Assembly: GCA_936440205.1 (NCBI GenBank)
Contig: OW387136.1
Span: forward strand, 30,051,927-30,115,926
Source: Lepidonotus clava
Lineage: Eukaryota > Annelida > Polychaeta > Phyllodocida > Polynoidae
DNA length: 64,000 bases
Reading direction: 5' to 3'
Shown piece by piece: positions 1 through 57,400 of this stretch. The notes under the pieces are model-generated. The model was not told the origin of the DNA, searched no databases, and saw nothing but the letters and a program-made list of their open reading frames with translations. How positions within the stretch are numbered: position 1 is the stretch's first letter; the number at the start of each line of letters is the position of its first letter. The translations under genes and the position numbers were made by a program.

Positions 1-407
1 TCATAATTTTGGATCTTCTTTGTAAAGGAAACAAGAAAGTTAACAAGGTTTGTATCCGGTTTTTGATTCACCCGTAGGTTACTTCTATGCAGAATATTAT
101 TGTAAATCAAGTGATTTTTCGCATGCCACGAGAATCCAGAATCATATTATTCTCATAACTGATCAAGCTCATCAGTCACCAATCAGTGTCAATCAATTCG
201 TTTCTCTGTATGTGACAACCAGTTGTGAATTAATTGTGAAATAATCACAACTTAAGTCTTACAAGTGGCATATGAAAAAGGAAACATGATTTACAATTCG
301 TAGATGAAGCCTATAGTTGCCTAGCATCTAGAAAGCTTTCTTTTCCTGCCTTATAGCTCCTATGCCTTCCCTTACATATGTTTTTCCCCTCTACTTCTTC
401 CCTCTAG
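1..407. other. Intron of the ferlin gene (left edge)
   Basis: This stretch lies upstream of the first recognisable ferlin exon. I see no coding signal in it beyond short chance ORFs. It ends in a pyrimidine-rich tract and a CTCTAG acceptor at 402-407. Confidence 0.6.
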
Positions 408-45436
<45,029 letters not shown>

Positions 45437-45776
45437 CGATACAGGCATTTGCTATTTGAATTAGAAGACATAATGCTGTCGCTGTTGATTTAGTAATCGA
45501 ATAACATTTTTCATCGAAACTCTGCCTCATATTTATAAGATTAATTTACAATTACTTATCTTAGGCTTTGATGAGCAGACGGATAAGCATTTGCATTTGT
45601 TGCTACTACCGCTTTTACATTAAATGCTACTATAATTATTACACATTATGTTATAATCAATTAAAACTTTCCAATACACATGTAATGTATTTTTGTATTA
45701 CTCTGTATGATGATAATTGTATTTCTAAATATAACAGACATGTATATACAATCATAAACGGACTTGTACAAAGTAG

Positions 45777-45841
45777 AATAAACTAATTGCTTGACTATAA
45801 TGGAGGACATGTCTAGTATTCGATGTAGACTTGTAAATAAA
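45777..45841 (+). terminator. Polyadenylation signals after the last ferlin exon
   Basis: AATAAA at 45777-45782 and again at 45836-45841, 340-400 bp after the final stop. Confidence 0.6.
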
Positions 45842-47474
45842 AGAAATATACACGGTATTAAGTACTAAAAGACATTAGGCCTTCATGCCATCGTAACTTA
45901 TCTCACTGCCACCATTTGTCATCAGAGCAAGACTGCATCAAAAATTCTGTTAAAGTAGTCATCGTATTTTATAACACAGTTTTCAGAGTGGGTAAATATT
46001 CTCTTTACATGAAAACGTGGATAGTATACTGCAATTGTCGCAACAATGAGGGTATCCATAGGAAAGTGAACAATTCCTCAAATAGTGTTACTGACATGGT
46101 TCCACCTTTACGTCCCAACATGGATGATGAATTATCATCGTATGTGATATGAATGTGAATATACAACTACAATCTATTTTTTATCGTTTTATAAAGCATT
46201 CAGGTAGAGAATATTGTTGCTAATTAAATATCTTGAATACACCTAATGCACTCGATAACACGTATGGAGACCTCCACCATGTAAACATGATTATTACTAA
46301 TTGAACATTATTTATTTTGTTTGAAATATATTAAGTTGTTAAGAACTATAGCGTTTATTCTATAGTTTATAAACTATATTACACGGAAGATCATGCTTGT
46401 ATTGAGTGTTATTTAATAGATAAATAACCAAATAAAAGTGACACAGGATATTAGGTGCAGATTGGATTTAATCAAGGTTTGTTTTATCGATATGGGGACT
46501 ATTTGTGATCTTTGTAATGAAATCAAAGATAACATAATGTATTATTTCAATAATGTATGAGATGCTGTTCATTGTGCATTGAGGGAAATACAAAAATGCA
46601 CAAAGTCGCTGTACATACTTAAGAATTGTTGTATAGAATAAAATACATGATGTCAACATTGATTTATTGTGTTTTACTATGACAATATGAATACATAATT
46701 ATCTAGACGTAGTTACATTATATCACTGACCCAAAGAAAACTTCAAGAAACAAATCTGTGCTAATTTGTTTTTAAAAAGGTTATTTTATATGCCGTTAGC
46801 ATTTTTACAAAGATATTATGCATTCCTAACACAATTCGAAGTCGATTTACTTTATCATCAGATACTATGAAAATATAACATTATGAAAAAAAAGATAGAA
46901 AGGACTTTCCACTTTATCCTCTAAATTACGAATGCAAATCCAAATCTACTGCAGAATCAAATTTCCCGCTACAAAAATGATATGTTTTGCCCGCACATAT
47001 ACCTACTTTCCATATACTACTGCTCGGCAGGTCGGAGGTTTCATTATTCCCCAGCACGCAGCAATCACGCAATTGCTTTATACATTGAAAGCAGGGACGT
47101 GACCAGCCCTAGCGTTCAAGAGGGACTGCGTGCGTAATGGTTCTTTTTCACCTTTGAAACAACAAATTACGGCGAGAACAATAATGTACAATTAGGTTTA
47201 TGAGATAAATGAGAGGGCAGGGACGCAGCCAGCCCTGAAATCAAAGGGGGTTTAAAGTAGAATCGAAGGGATAAACGAGGGTGGAGCAGAAATTTGAAAA
47301 TGTGAGTACCTGGTAGTATAATACAAGTCATAATGTCTGTCCTGGAGCGGAGCTTCCATGAGAGGTGAAATAGCCGTAGGAATTTGTGATTAAGTATATG
47401 AACAGAACTATGTGAAAATGTCTATCACATATTGTTGTGTCTTTAAAGTTGTAAGTGCTTTTTATATTATATTG
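45842..47474. other. Intergenic DNA between the ferlin and ACC genes
   Basis: AT-rich with no convincing gene. Two copies of CAGGGACGyrrCCAGCCCT (47092-47110 and 47219-47237) look like hAT-type element ends. Confidence 0.6.
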
Positions 47475-47478
47475 TTAA

Positions 47479-48161
47479 GGATAGACAACACCTCAGAGTA
47501 GCTTCACTTGCGAAAATGACGATTGTATAGTAACCAGGAAGTCTAAAACAACATATTATAATTATGTCAAATGAAAGGGCACATTTTTTGGGATATATAC
47601 TGTTATCAACATCTTAAAATTGTAGAAATTATCTGCGAAAATTTATTTTTTTCACTTTTATTTTTTGAACATGGATATCTCAGTAACCCTTGATGGATTC
47701 TAATGAAATTTCTTGGACATGTCCATAATGATCCTTTGGAGGGAAGCATGTCTCAGATTTTTTATTTAGGGCCTAGTTTTCATTTTATGACAAAATACGG
47801 GAAGATTTTGGTTATTTTTGTCAACAATATTTTCTACATTTTATAAAACAAAAAGTAAGACCTTAATCAAAATTCTGAGACACGCTTCCTTCCAAATGAG
47901 TGTTATCTACATGTATAACACATTTCATGAATTTATATGCAGTAGTTACTGAGATATCCTTGTTCAAAAAATAAAAGTAAAAATTCATTTTTTCACTTCC
48001 CGGTCTGGCTACAAAGGCAGAGTTCATCACATCCTTATATAACTTATACCATTAGATAGAGTTCTGAATTGGTTTTTAGAATGTATGTGGTGTATCCTGA
48101 TGCTATTTACAGTGAAAATTTAATTCCAAAAGAAATGGCCGCTGAGAGGTGTTGTCTATCC
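47479..48161. mobile_element. Fold-back MITE flanked by TTAA
   Basis: Inverted ends GGATAGACAACACCTC / GAGGTGTTGTCTATCC are flanked by TTAA on both sides (47475-47478, 48162-48165). The interior is also an imperfect inverted repeat: TTTATTTTTTGAACATGGAT near 47656 pairs with TCCTTGTTCAAAAAATAAAA near 47958, and GGGAAGCATGTCTCAGA pairs with TCTGAGACACGCTTCCT. Long arms and TTAA suggest a piggyBac-type non-autonomous or fold-back element. Confidence 0.75.
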
Positions 48162-48165
48162 TTAA

Positions 48166-49160
48166 TATGATAAGAAGACACTATTATGGAGTATGAGCTC
48201 GGATATATTTACCTCTGGGGGCTTGAAATAGTGCACCAAGCATATTTCTGATGCACACATTACTATATAATGGCATTTATACTTTTGAAAAAGCATGCAC
48301 ATGCCGGGTGCATGCCTCCTAAAAAGCATGCACCCAGCAGACAAATTGTGCATGGTGACATGTATTTGTGAAGAAATGAAACGAAAATTGATGACACAAT
48401 CACTAGTTATCACTGGCTCAGAGCAGGCCCGGACATGTCTCAAAGCAGGTCCCCATCAATTGTACTTGGTATCCCTCCCCATAGATGCCACTCCAAACTG
48501 ATGAAAAAGTTGAAAAAACTAGAAAACAGTTTTCCTACATTTTTTCTAGATGCAAATAGGAGGGAAATTACCTTTAAAAATAGAGCTCTGACATTGAATT
48601 TGTATTTGAATGGCTTGAAACTACAACACAAATACTATAAAACAGATATTTGAGTGATGTAGGAAAAATGAGTTGCATAATCCAAAATCGCCAAAAAGGA
48701 GGAAATCCCACAAAAGTAGGAAAAATGGCATCTCTGCTCCTATCTACCGGATGGTAACAACCACTGGCTTAGAAGTTAGAGCAGGCACTGACCTAGGCAT
48801 GTGCCACAAAGTATGTGGTCAACCTGTCAATTATATTTGAACCCCTACCTCTTTAATGGGACCAACCACCGGCTAGAAGGCACTGACCACTTGACTGAAT
48901 AGGTCAGAAGGCTGCGACTGTAAAAGTGAGGCTTGAAGGTAGCGACCATGGCCTTCAGCAACCTTATGTAATATGATTCATTGAATGAAAGATGGCCTCT
49001 CTCTCGATCGATAGTTTAAGATAACTTTCCATTATACTGTCGCTAAGAACAAAGCAGTGGCCACACGATCTTTATAGGTGAAGGAGTATGCTCACCATTA
49101 CTGTAATTCATGTATAAAACACCCATTTCTACCCCATGGGGGTTCCGGGGAAGAATATTA
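48166..49160. other. Intergenic DNA without a recognised gene
   Basis: Only short chance ORFs. Phrases around ACCACTGGCTTAGAAG and GGCACTGACC recur near 48760-48960 and may be repeat remnants. Confidence 0.5.
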
Positions 49161-49164
49161 TAGG

Positions 49165-49375
49165 CCCCCCAGTAGCTGATCGTATAAGGCGACGATATGG
49201 GGGACCCAGCACTGACCAATTGGTTCTTTGGGTTCAATTCCCGGTTGGTGCTTGGTTTGGTAAGGGATGATGTACAGCAAAAATGATTTCCAGACAGAAT
49301 TTGTCCCAACTGGTTTTTGCTGTGAAAATGACCCTGGCTGTCGGTACAGCTTAAAACGCCCAACCCTCACTCACT
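49165..49375 (+). mobile_element. Second tRNA-related SINE-like element
   Basis: B box GGTTCAATTCC at 49231-49241, preceded by CCAGCACTGACCAATTGG, which resembles the head of the 33745 element. A non-tRNA body with a CCTGGCTGTCGGTACAG segment follows. No clear A tail. Confidence 0.45.
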
Positions 49376-51132
49376 CAGCCATTTCTTCACTAAAAAAGAA
49401 AGTATCATTCTGTCTAAGCCCTAATTAAAAGACGGAAATACAATTATCACAATTAAATCATAGAAAACGTATGTCTAGAATTTCAGTCCAACTTTAATCT
49501 TCACCGAAATATCGATGTTGAAATATTAAAGTGAGAACAAAAGTCATGAATATATATTTCAAAAAACATTTTATTGCTTCTTAAGCTTTGAGAAAAGCAC
49601 ACGTTACCAAAGCCTCCGTTAATATGTTGACACATTCAAGAAAACAAATAATTTTGCAATGTAATGTTGTATGGCAAACATGATGAATAACTGAATGAAA
49701 TACTTTAACTTAAATATCTTCAATTGCAATTCTGGGAAGGAGCAATTCCTACAGAAGTCTCGGCATAGCCTAACCAACGTATATTCTTCACTCCATAGTG
49801 TGTAACAACAGCAATCTTGTATTCAGATTCTAACCAATCACAGCAGCTGTTATCCTTAACCTCATCATTAACTGGAGTTTTTGATGAATGTTGCCATTGG
49901 CGCTGAACATAACATGTTAACTTTAGTTAATAAAGTGACATTACTTAGCTTCATATATTCACGAAACGAAATCATCGAGCGGAATAGCGGAAATGGAAAT
50001 TGGAAACTCAAGTTTGAACAGATGATACATTCTGATATGCATTTTATTTACTCTTGTTTGGTCTGCATACTTATTGAATACTTTCGTCATAGAGCTTACT
50101 TTGGGCTTATTTGTATGGATTCGGAACTTCCATCTTTCTTCCATAACTGTGTAGACAATATGAAACCCACTTGAACTATTCTATTCAGTACATTCTCCGG
50201 GTAACAGATTAAGCCCTAATAAATAACTCTACTAGAAAGAATACAGTATACTTTCTATGTATATATATTTATGCCAATTCTCATTAATCAATTCCATCAC
50301 TTCATCAGGAAAATGTTAATCACTTATTGCATTTACAAGTAAATTTCTAAATACTTGGTCAAATAAGTATTCAGCGGCGGGACGCGAACCCAGTTTGTTC
50401 TTATCAGTTGGTACGAAGTAGCAATAAGTATTATCAAATTCGATTTACTTGGAATATGGGCTTGTGCTTGGAAACTTATATTTTACAGCAGAATTTGCCT
50501 GACAGCTAGAAATATTAATACCTTTAAAGTCATTCAGATATGAGGCACTATTTATGGATACATGGCTAGCATTATGCCTTGGTGCACTAGTGAATAATTT
50601 ATAGCTACTGGTAGCACCAGGACAACATCTCTGAAATCTTTACACTAGCCACCTTTGATTCCCCAAGAACATGCGATCTGATTTCCAACCTCATCTCCGA
50701 CGCAATCAGGATTTACACTGTCTGGTTCACACATTATAAGTAACTCTAAGAGCTCGGCGGGTGCTCTGAGCTGAACAGATCATGCTCTTACAAATATCTA
50801 ATCTACATTGACTTTGAATGATAAATAATATTCAATAACATTCAGGGATTTTACAACAGTACATCCCAACGAGAAATTTTAATGATCACAGCATTCCTTA
50901 ATACAAACGACGGAGGTTATTTAATTCTCATAACTGGTCCTCAATAACCAAAGGCTCTTGCCGACGTCATCATGGGCAATCGACCGTTTTAATGGTTCAC
51001 AAACGTAACATTAACCACACATGCAATCTAATGCAAAACATCACCGGCTCCCCATTTTTTGTTCACACCCCTTTTTACCATACCAATATTGTTACATGTA
51101 CCACCTACTCTCTCCATTCCTACATTTGTTCA
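49376..51132. other. Intergenic DNA upstream of the ACC 3' end
   Basis: AT-rich, no gene recognised. It presumably holds the distal 3' UTR of ACC. Confidence 0.55.
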
Positions 51133-51138
51133 TTTATT
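51133..51138 (-). terminator. Candidate ACC polyadenylation signal
   Basis: TTTATT on the + strand is AATAAA on the - strand, 60 bp after the ACC stop codon. Confidence 0.45.
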
Positions 51139-51197
51139 CAAGTGCGTCCGTCCTCAAACTCTGGTCAAATCACAGGGTGGTGTGGGTGATCAACTGT

Positions 51198-54100
51198 TCA
51201 CGACTGGTCTGACTTGGTGGGGGAGGAGGTAGGTGTGTCGGGTGGTGAGGTCGGGGACCGCTCCATAGAGTTGAGTATGCGGCTCACCTCCGACCTCTGG
51301 GCCGGGGTCATATGCTGGGTGATGTGCACCAACGAGTCCATGGCCAGCTCGGGGAATGTTTGTATTATGCTGCAAAGGGTGAAATGAAAAAGTTATGTCA
51401 AGATGTGTTCTACCATATTAACATTGGAAACTCCAAGCACAGTGTAGATTTGGGGCAGAAAGTGGAGTATGCCAAGTACGTGTTTTACTTTTACTATGGG
51501 TCATGCATACCATACCCAATTGACTACTTTTCCTCTATTTTATAGAATTTATCAGAAAATTTGACAAATATTTCTTTCACCTCATCTTAATTCAAACACC
51601 TTCTTAGGGTTTCTTTAAACACTATCAGATGTACATTTACAATGTTATACTATCCACATGTAGAAAATACAAGTGCACTAAATACAACTTGTATACAAAT
51701 TTTGCCACAAAACGTTGATCGTACCTTCGTATCTGCTGCTGCACGTGGTCACGCTGTACGCACTGTATGTTCTCTCGGAGACAGGATTTCTCCCAGGCCT
51801 CTGGATCCTCTATCTGAGCACTCAGCCAGTCGACCACCGCCCGGTTATCCTCCCACAGGTAGGACTGCAACGACGAAAAAGGTGGTCAGGTTAGGTAACC
51901 TTTATATCTGACTGTTTACGACAAGAAATATCCACTCAATATTTATCTTCTACTCATTAACAAACTGTACATTTTGTACTTGGGAATTCATCAACCCCTC
52001 CAAAAGAATAGATAGGTGGGTGTAAAGGTTCAACTATCAGGTGGAAATGTTTGTTTAAACCCAAAATGTTGATAGATTTTCATTACTCTTTTGGACATAC
52101 TTTATATTATTCCATAACTATTTTGAGTGTCCATATAAGATAAATATGACAACAAAGAGGGAAACCGGAATGAAAACAAAGGGAAGCATCTGCAGAGCTG
52201 ACAGTTCTACTCACATTGACGGCTCCTCGGCCCTCGACGAACCAGCGGCTGAGCATGGAGCACATCTGGCCGTTGCTGAGGTCGGGGTTCACCTTCAGGA
52301 TCTTCTTCTTCACCTGCTCCTCCAGCAGCAGGCGCCGCAGCCGCCAGTAGAAGAACTGCCGAGACGTCGTCCACTTCAACACATCCTGAAAGAGCAATGG
52401 TCGAAATAGTAAGCCAATGTTTTCTATACACAATGTGGCCATGATTACATAAGATATCATTGTATAGTAAATGTTATCCTTATCACCATTTGCAAGGACA
52501 CTGGCAGATGGAGTAAATAAATCTGCTTTTTATTAGGTAGTTATTATGGTCTATAGCATTACAGTATTTTAAGAATAGCAACATTCTGACTACTGGGGAG
52601 ACAAAATAAACAAGGTAAATTGGTTGAGATCATTGGGGAATTCAATACTAGACTGTAAAAAATTCTATGTGAATCTTGGACTAACCGTGATGACGCCCTT
52701 TTCCTGCATCCGGCCTGCCTTGTCATGCAGGTCAGCGAACATGACGGCCACCTGGTGGTAAATGGGGCGCAGCTCCTGTTCCCGCGCCTTCATTTCTCGC
52801 TCGAGCTGAGTCCGCTCGGTGCGCGACATCTCAGGGCTGGCCATGCGCTCCTTCAGGTTGATGCACACAGGGTCAATGCGCTGCATCACCTTACTTAGGT
52901 CCTTCATACGGAATTTGATTTCCACTGTACCTTCGGGCTCTAGAACTCCACCCCTGTAGGACACAAATCATAACAAGAATGATATTGGTATATCGCATGG
53001 AAGAACATTTGTACAAATAAATGTGGTTTAATAATAAATAAATAACAAAATATATTACGACGGCACGAGCACAGTGAGGAGGGAAGACGTCATATTATTT
53101 ACAAGATGATATGAGTGTGTAGCGTAAATTTAAAGGCCATGTACTAGGAATTTCGCCTGTGTCATAGTAATGTTATCCAATAATCTTCCCCCTCCTTCAC
53201 CCCTCCACTTCCCATACCAAAGCTTGGTTCCAGTATTAGTGTGAATGCAATGCCTAAGTAACGCTGTTGTTGTACTTTAAGACGATGGGCTTACCTGCTT
53301 TCCTCATCAGCGTACATCTCCATGTGGCGGGCATTGATGGTGGGGTCGACGACCACCCACGACCCACCCCGGAGTTCAGCGTAAGGCGGGATGTAGATCA
53401 GGATGGGCTGATTGTACTCACGGAAGGCGTCCACGATGTATGAACCAAACTTCAAGACTTGGTCAAACATATCTGCAAAGACAAAGAGGGCAAAGACATT
53501 TTAATGTTAGTGTTACCGATTGACCATTGTAATTCCTTGTGTCGTCACGTATTCTAACTGACCATTTAGGCAAACAATTGTTGAAATGGAGGGTTCGTAT
53601 ATCTGTACTTTGACAGTTAACTTCATAAAAACGTATAAATTAGTCACGAAGAACAAAGGTTTACATACTCAACACAAAGTAACTATTGCGAAGAGCACTT
53701 TGTTCTAATTTCCATAACTTGCTTTATATCAAAACGTAAGAAATAATACCATTATATTCTAATCTTTGTCTTCCATCACTGACACAATAATAGATTCGGG
53801 TCGCCTCACCTTTCATGCCTCCAGAGAAACCTCTCCAGTTGGCGAAGATCATGAGGGGCAGCTGTTCCCGGTTGAAGTCCTTGATGGCCTGCGCCGTCTT
53901 GTAGGCCGAGTCGGGGAACCACACCTGGCCGGCCTGCTGGATGGTCTTGGTGTCCGAGTCCAGGTTAGCCGGGTCGGCTGGGATGATGGCCTCCACGGTG
54001 CGGGTCTCCACACAGACCACGGCCACCGGCTGACCGCCGAGCCGGGCCCGCCCGGTCACCACCGTCTGGGCCCAGGGCGACATGATCTGTCGGGCAAGGA

Positions 54101-54491
54101 GGGGCAATTTACGTTATGTAAAACGGTGAGGATGTGTCATATGTGATTTAAGAGAGTGTTATAGACATGTCAACATGTACGTAATGAACACATAGTCCTT
54201 CAGTGCATGTACGAAATTAAAAGCAGTATAGTTCTCTGTTTAGAGGTGACGAAGGACAATCATGTAGATTAAGTAAATACAGGAAAGTCGTGATCTTCAG
54301 GCAGCTGCTGGTCTTACCTCGTGGAAAGAGCCGTGGTCAAAGATGCCGCTCAGCCACTTGCTGGGGTCCTTGGGGTCGGGTCGGCCGTCCAGCATCCAGC
54401 GGGGGTCGTAGGGGGCCTTGGTCGGCCTGAAGCCCACCTCTCGGTCAATGGGGTCGTGCACGGGCAGCACGGCGTGGGGCCCGTTCTTATA
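51198..54491 (-). CDS. ACACA: ACC carboxyltransferase, C-terminal subdomain and tail
   Basis: Seven exons code from [20 protein letters not shown] through KTPYDP-like [59 protein letters not shown], the [16 protein letters not shown] loop, EIKFRMKDL, a helical tail ([18 protein letters not shown]) and the end [13 protein letters not shown] plus a Ser/Pro/Thr tail. The Arg of NWRGFSGG corresponds, by recall of the yeast structure, to one that reads the malonyl carboxylate. Confidence 0.97.
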
Positions 54492-57400
54492 CTGAATAGA
54501 ACACAAATGTATATCAATGTAAGGAACTACTCTGTTATTGGATTGGGGGAATACCTAAGATACATATGTTGAAAGTTCCAACAATCTATCACTGCTACAG
54601 AAAGAATTCTATGCTAACACATTATACCTACATTTATTTCCTTTTCCAAGTACACTGAAACTGAGCTTTAGGAATTGTTTTCCTTTTCGTGCTATAGTGG
54701 ATGAATTGATGGTCTTTCAGCACAAGTAAATACTGCGGGTTTACCTAGTATACAATAGTCGTATCTTCATATATACCCTCCCACATCACATGTAATGAGT
54801 ATAATTCATCCGACTGAGGGAGAACTTACCTTAGGCATGAAGCTGAGCCAGGTGAGCAGGAGGTTGATGCCGCCGAAGTCGTCCCTGACGACGGCGTGCG
54901 ACACCCCATTGTTGTGCATGATCTGCACACCTCCCAGCTGGTTGTTACTGGTGTATACCTCACGCCCCAGTACCTAAAACAGTGAATGTATGTTACCATT
55001 AACCGTCTTACAGAAAAGTCAAAAGGAAATATCAAATCAAATTACAGTACAGGCGAGAAATAAGATATACCCTGAGAAATTGTATTGAAATTGTATTTGA
55101 TATATTCAAAGTATGACGGCGCCGATAGTTTCGAAAATACTGCAATTTTCTGACTCCGACGCACATCACAGGTTACAGGTTACTCCGATAGTTAACCAGA
55201 AAAAAAATTTCATGGTTTCAATCATTATTGTATTCATACTAAATTCTAAACGTGATTTTCCCCCCCTTTATACCACGTGATGACATCACATGTTCTGTTG
55301 TCACGTTGTCACCATAGGTACTACTATATTACAAAAAGCAGTGACAGTCACAGAACTGTCAGTTTGAATGCGGTTGCTGTGAAGAGTACATCTACCCTCG
55401 TCCTTCATCAATGTGATTTATAATTAAATTTCACTACAACAGAGTAACTCACCTTGTTGAGGGCGGCGGCGCCGGTGAGGATGATGTGGGAGTTCTCCAC
55501 CTGGATGACCCTCTGCCCGAGTCGGACCAGGTAGGCCCCGATGCCCAGGGCGCGGCACGTTACCAGGTTGATGGTGACCACCTCGTTGTACGCCTGAGAC
55601 GTCTCGCCGGCGATCATACCCGACCCCCGCAGGTTCTCCACGCCCAGACCATCGTCCGCGCCTACGGGGTTAAGTTTATACAGGGACGTGTTATTTGTTG
55701 TAGCAGACGGCAGGACCGTAAACAAAATATCATTGGTGTAATACTTTTCACATTATCACATTTTCTACTGTCTACTGCTTGGTTAAGCACCACAGAAATC
55801 TTTCAATGGACATGACTGTATTTAAGCTGCAGCTTTTAACTATTCGAACTATAGCAGTGTGTCATGGGTTCAGTTATTGATAGTCCATGCCCTGGTATTC
55901 TATGTGGTGAAGAATTGTGTAGAATACTGCTCACCAATGATGTCGATAATCTTGTAGCGCGATTCTCCAGCCTCTTCTGTGAGCTCAGCATGGACCGAGT
56001 TCATAGCACTCACTTTCTTGTAATCCTCTGGCAGAAGATACAGGTATTTGAATCCCTGTAAAAACAAAGTGAATGACATAATTATAACGGTACGGGGACG
56101 AGGCAGAGAGGTTCCCTTGTCAAGACCACCTGAATGATATAATTATGTTCACCAGTTGGCTAATCTGATAGAAAATCTGAAATCCTTCCAGAGATACTGG
56201 TATAAGTCTATGATCTTTCTTAAATATAAACATAACAAAAGACCTCTTAAGAAGTGCTTAAGATTTTTCAAATAATTATTTTGTAGCAGTCGCCACAAAT
56301 AACCAAACTTCATTGGTATGATACAAGGGAATTCAGAACAATCTATATACCCACCTTATCTGGGTCTTTGGGGTCCTCCCATTCCACCTTAAACAGGTGT
56401 TTGATTTCCTCCGCTAGACCGATTCGGGCTCCGCTGTTCGCTGCCAGGTAAATCCTTGGTAGGCCAAGTTTCCGGGAAAGCTCAGAGGCTTTCTGTAATC
56501 AGAACAACGTCATAGGTTAAACGCAATTTATTCATACCTAAATTTACTACCCTTCTTAAACCCACCCATTATTACTATTATTAGATTATGCGTTCTATGT
56601 TCGGGAAAACAAACTCTTCAGAAGAAAGTAAAGGTTTAGACATTTGAAATGCATTCCCATCCTCTGAAATTCAAGGTAATCATCGCATTGTCAAACTAAA
56701 GTCTACACAACCTTTTTTATTCAAGTCCGAAAAAAGCGTAAAAGAAAATAGGCACGGAAGTAGCTTATAAATCCATCAATCATAAATAAAAAATTAACTG
56801 ATCAATATTAGCTTTTACAAGATATCATAAACGAAACTATGAAAACTTACGTAGAAGAGAAGATCCTCTCTTGTACCGAAGGATCCAATCATAAAGGTGA
56901 TATCGTTGGCGATGACAATAATGTCCCGACCATCGGGGAACTCGGGTGTTTTTAGTGTCATCTTCCATGCCACCATTCCGATCTGAAGTCGAGGAATTAA
57001 ACTGGTGACCATCGTGTTGAGAATTAAACAGTTATCTCTATGATCTATCAGTGATTAGCAGAATAAGTTACTTCGGAATGTTTAACAGTATGATCTATCT
57101 AAGGAAAAAATTGTTTGATGTGATAGAATATTTGGTATTTTAGTTCAAACTTATGCAATTTGACTCCTCAGTGCAATAGGGTTGAAACTGAAACCCTAAC
57201 ATAAGCAGAAACAACCCTTTTACATTACTGTTCACTCTCTGTACGACATGATACTAACCTCGTTCTCGCCGTGCAGCCGGTTTAGTTCCCGGAGCTCATT
57301 CCTGGAGTCGAGGACCAGCTCGACGGAGGAGAAGAGTGCCTCCGGGGTCTGGGTGGCCGCCCCAGTACCGGTACCCCGCGTTTTGTGGTACACCCGCCAC

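Noticed and set aside
362-407. Start codon at 362 as the beginning of a gene
   Set aside because: The segment before 408 is a typical pyrimidine tract and acceptor; the coding repeat segment is better read as an internal exon of the ferlin gene.
50380-50400. A third SINE or tRNA on the - strand
   Set aside because: The reverse strand reads GGGTTCGCGTCCC, close to a B box, but no A box, body or tail is evident.
51190-51375. The - strand ORF beginning [11 protein letters not shown]
   Set aside because: Wrong frame over the last ACC exon; the true frame reads [20 protein letters not shown] and ends at 51198.
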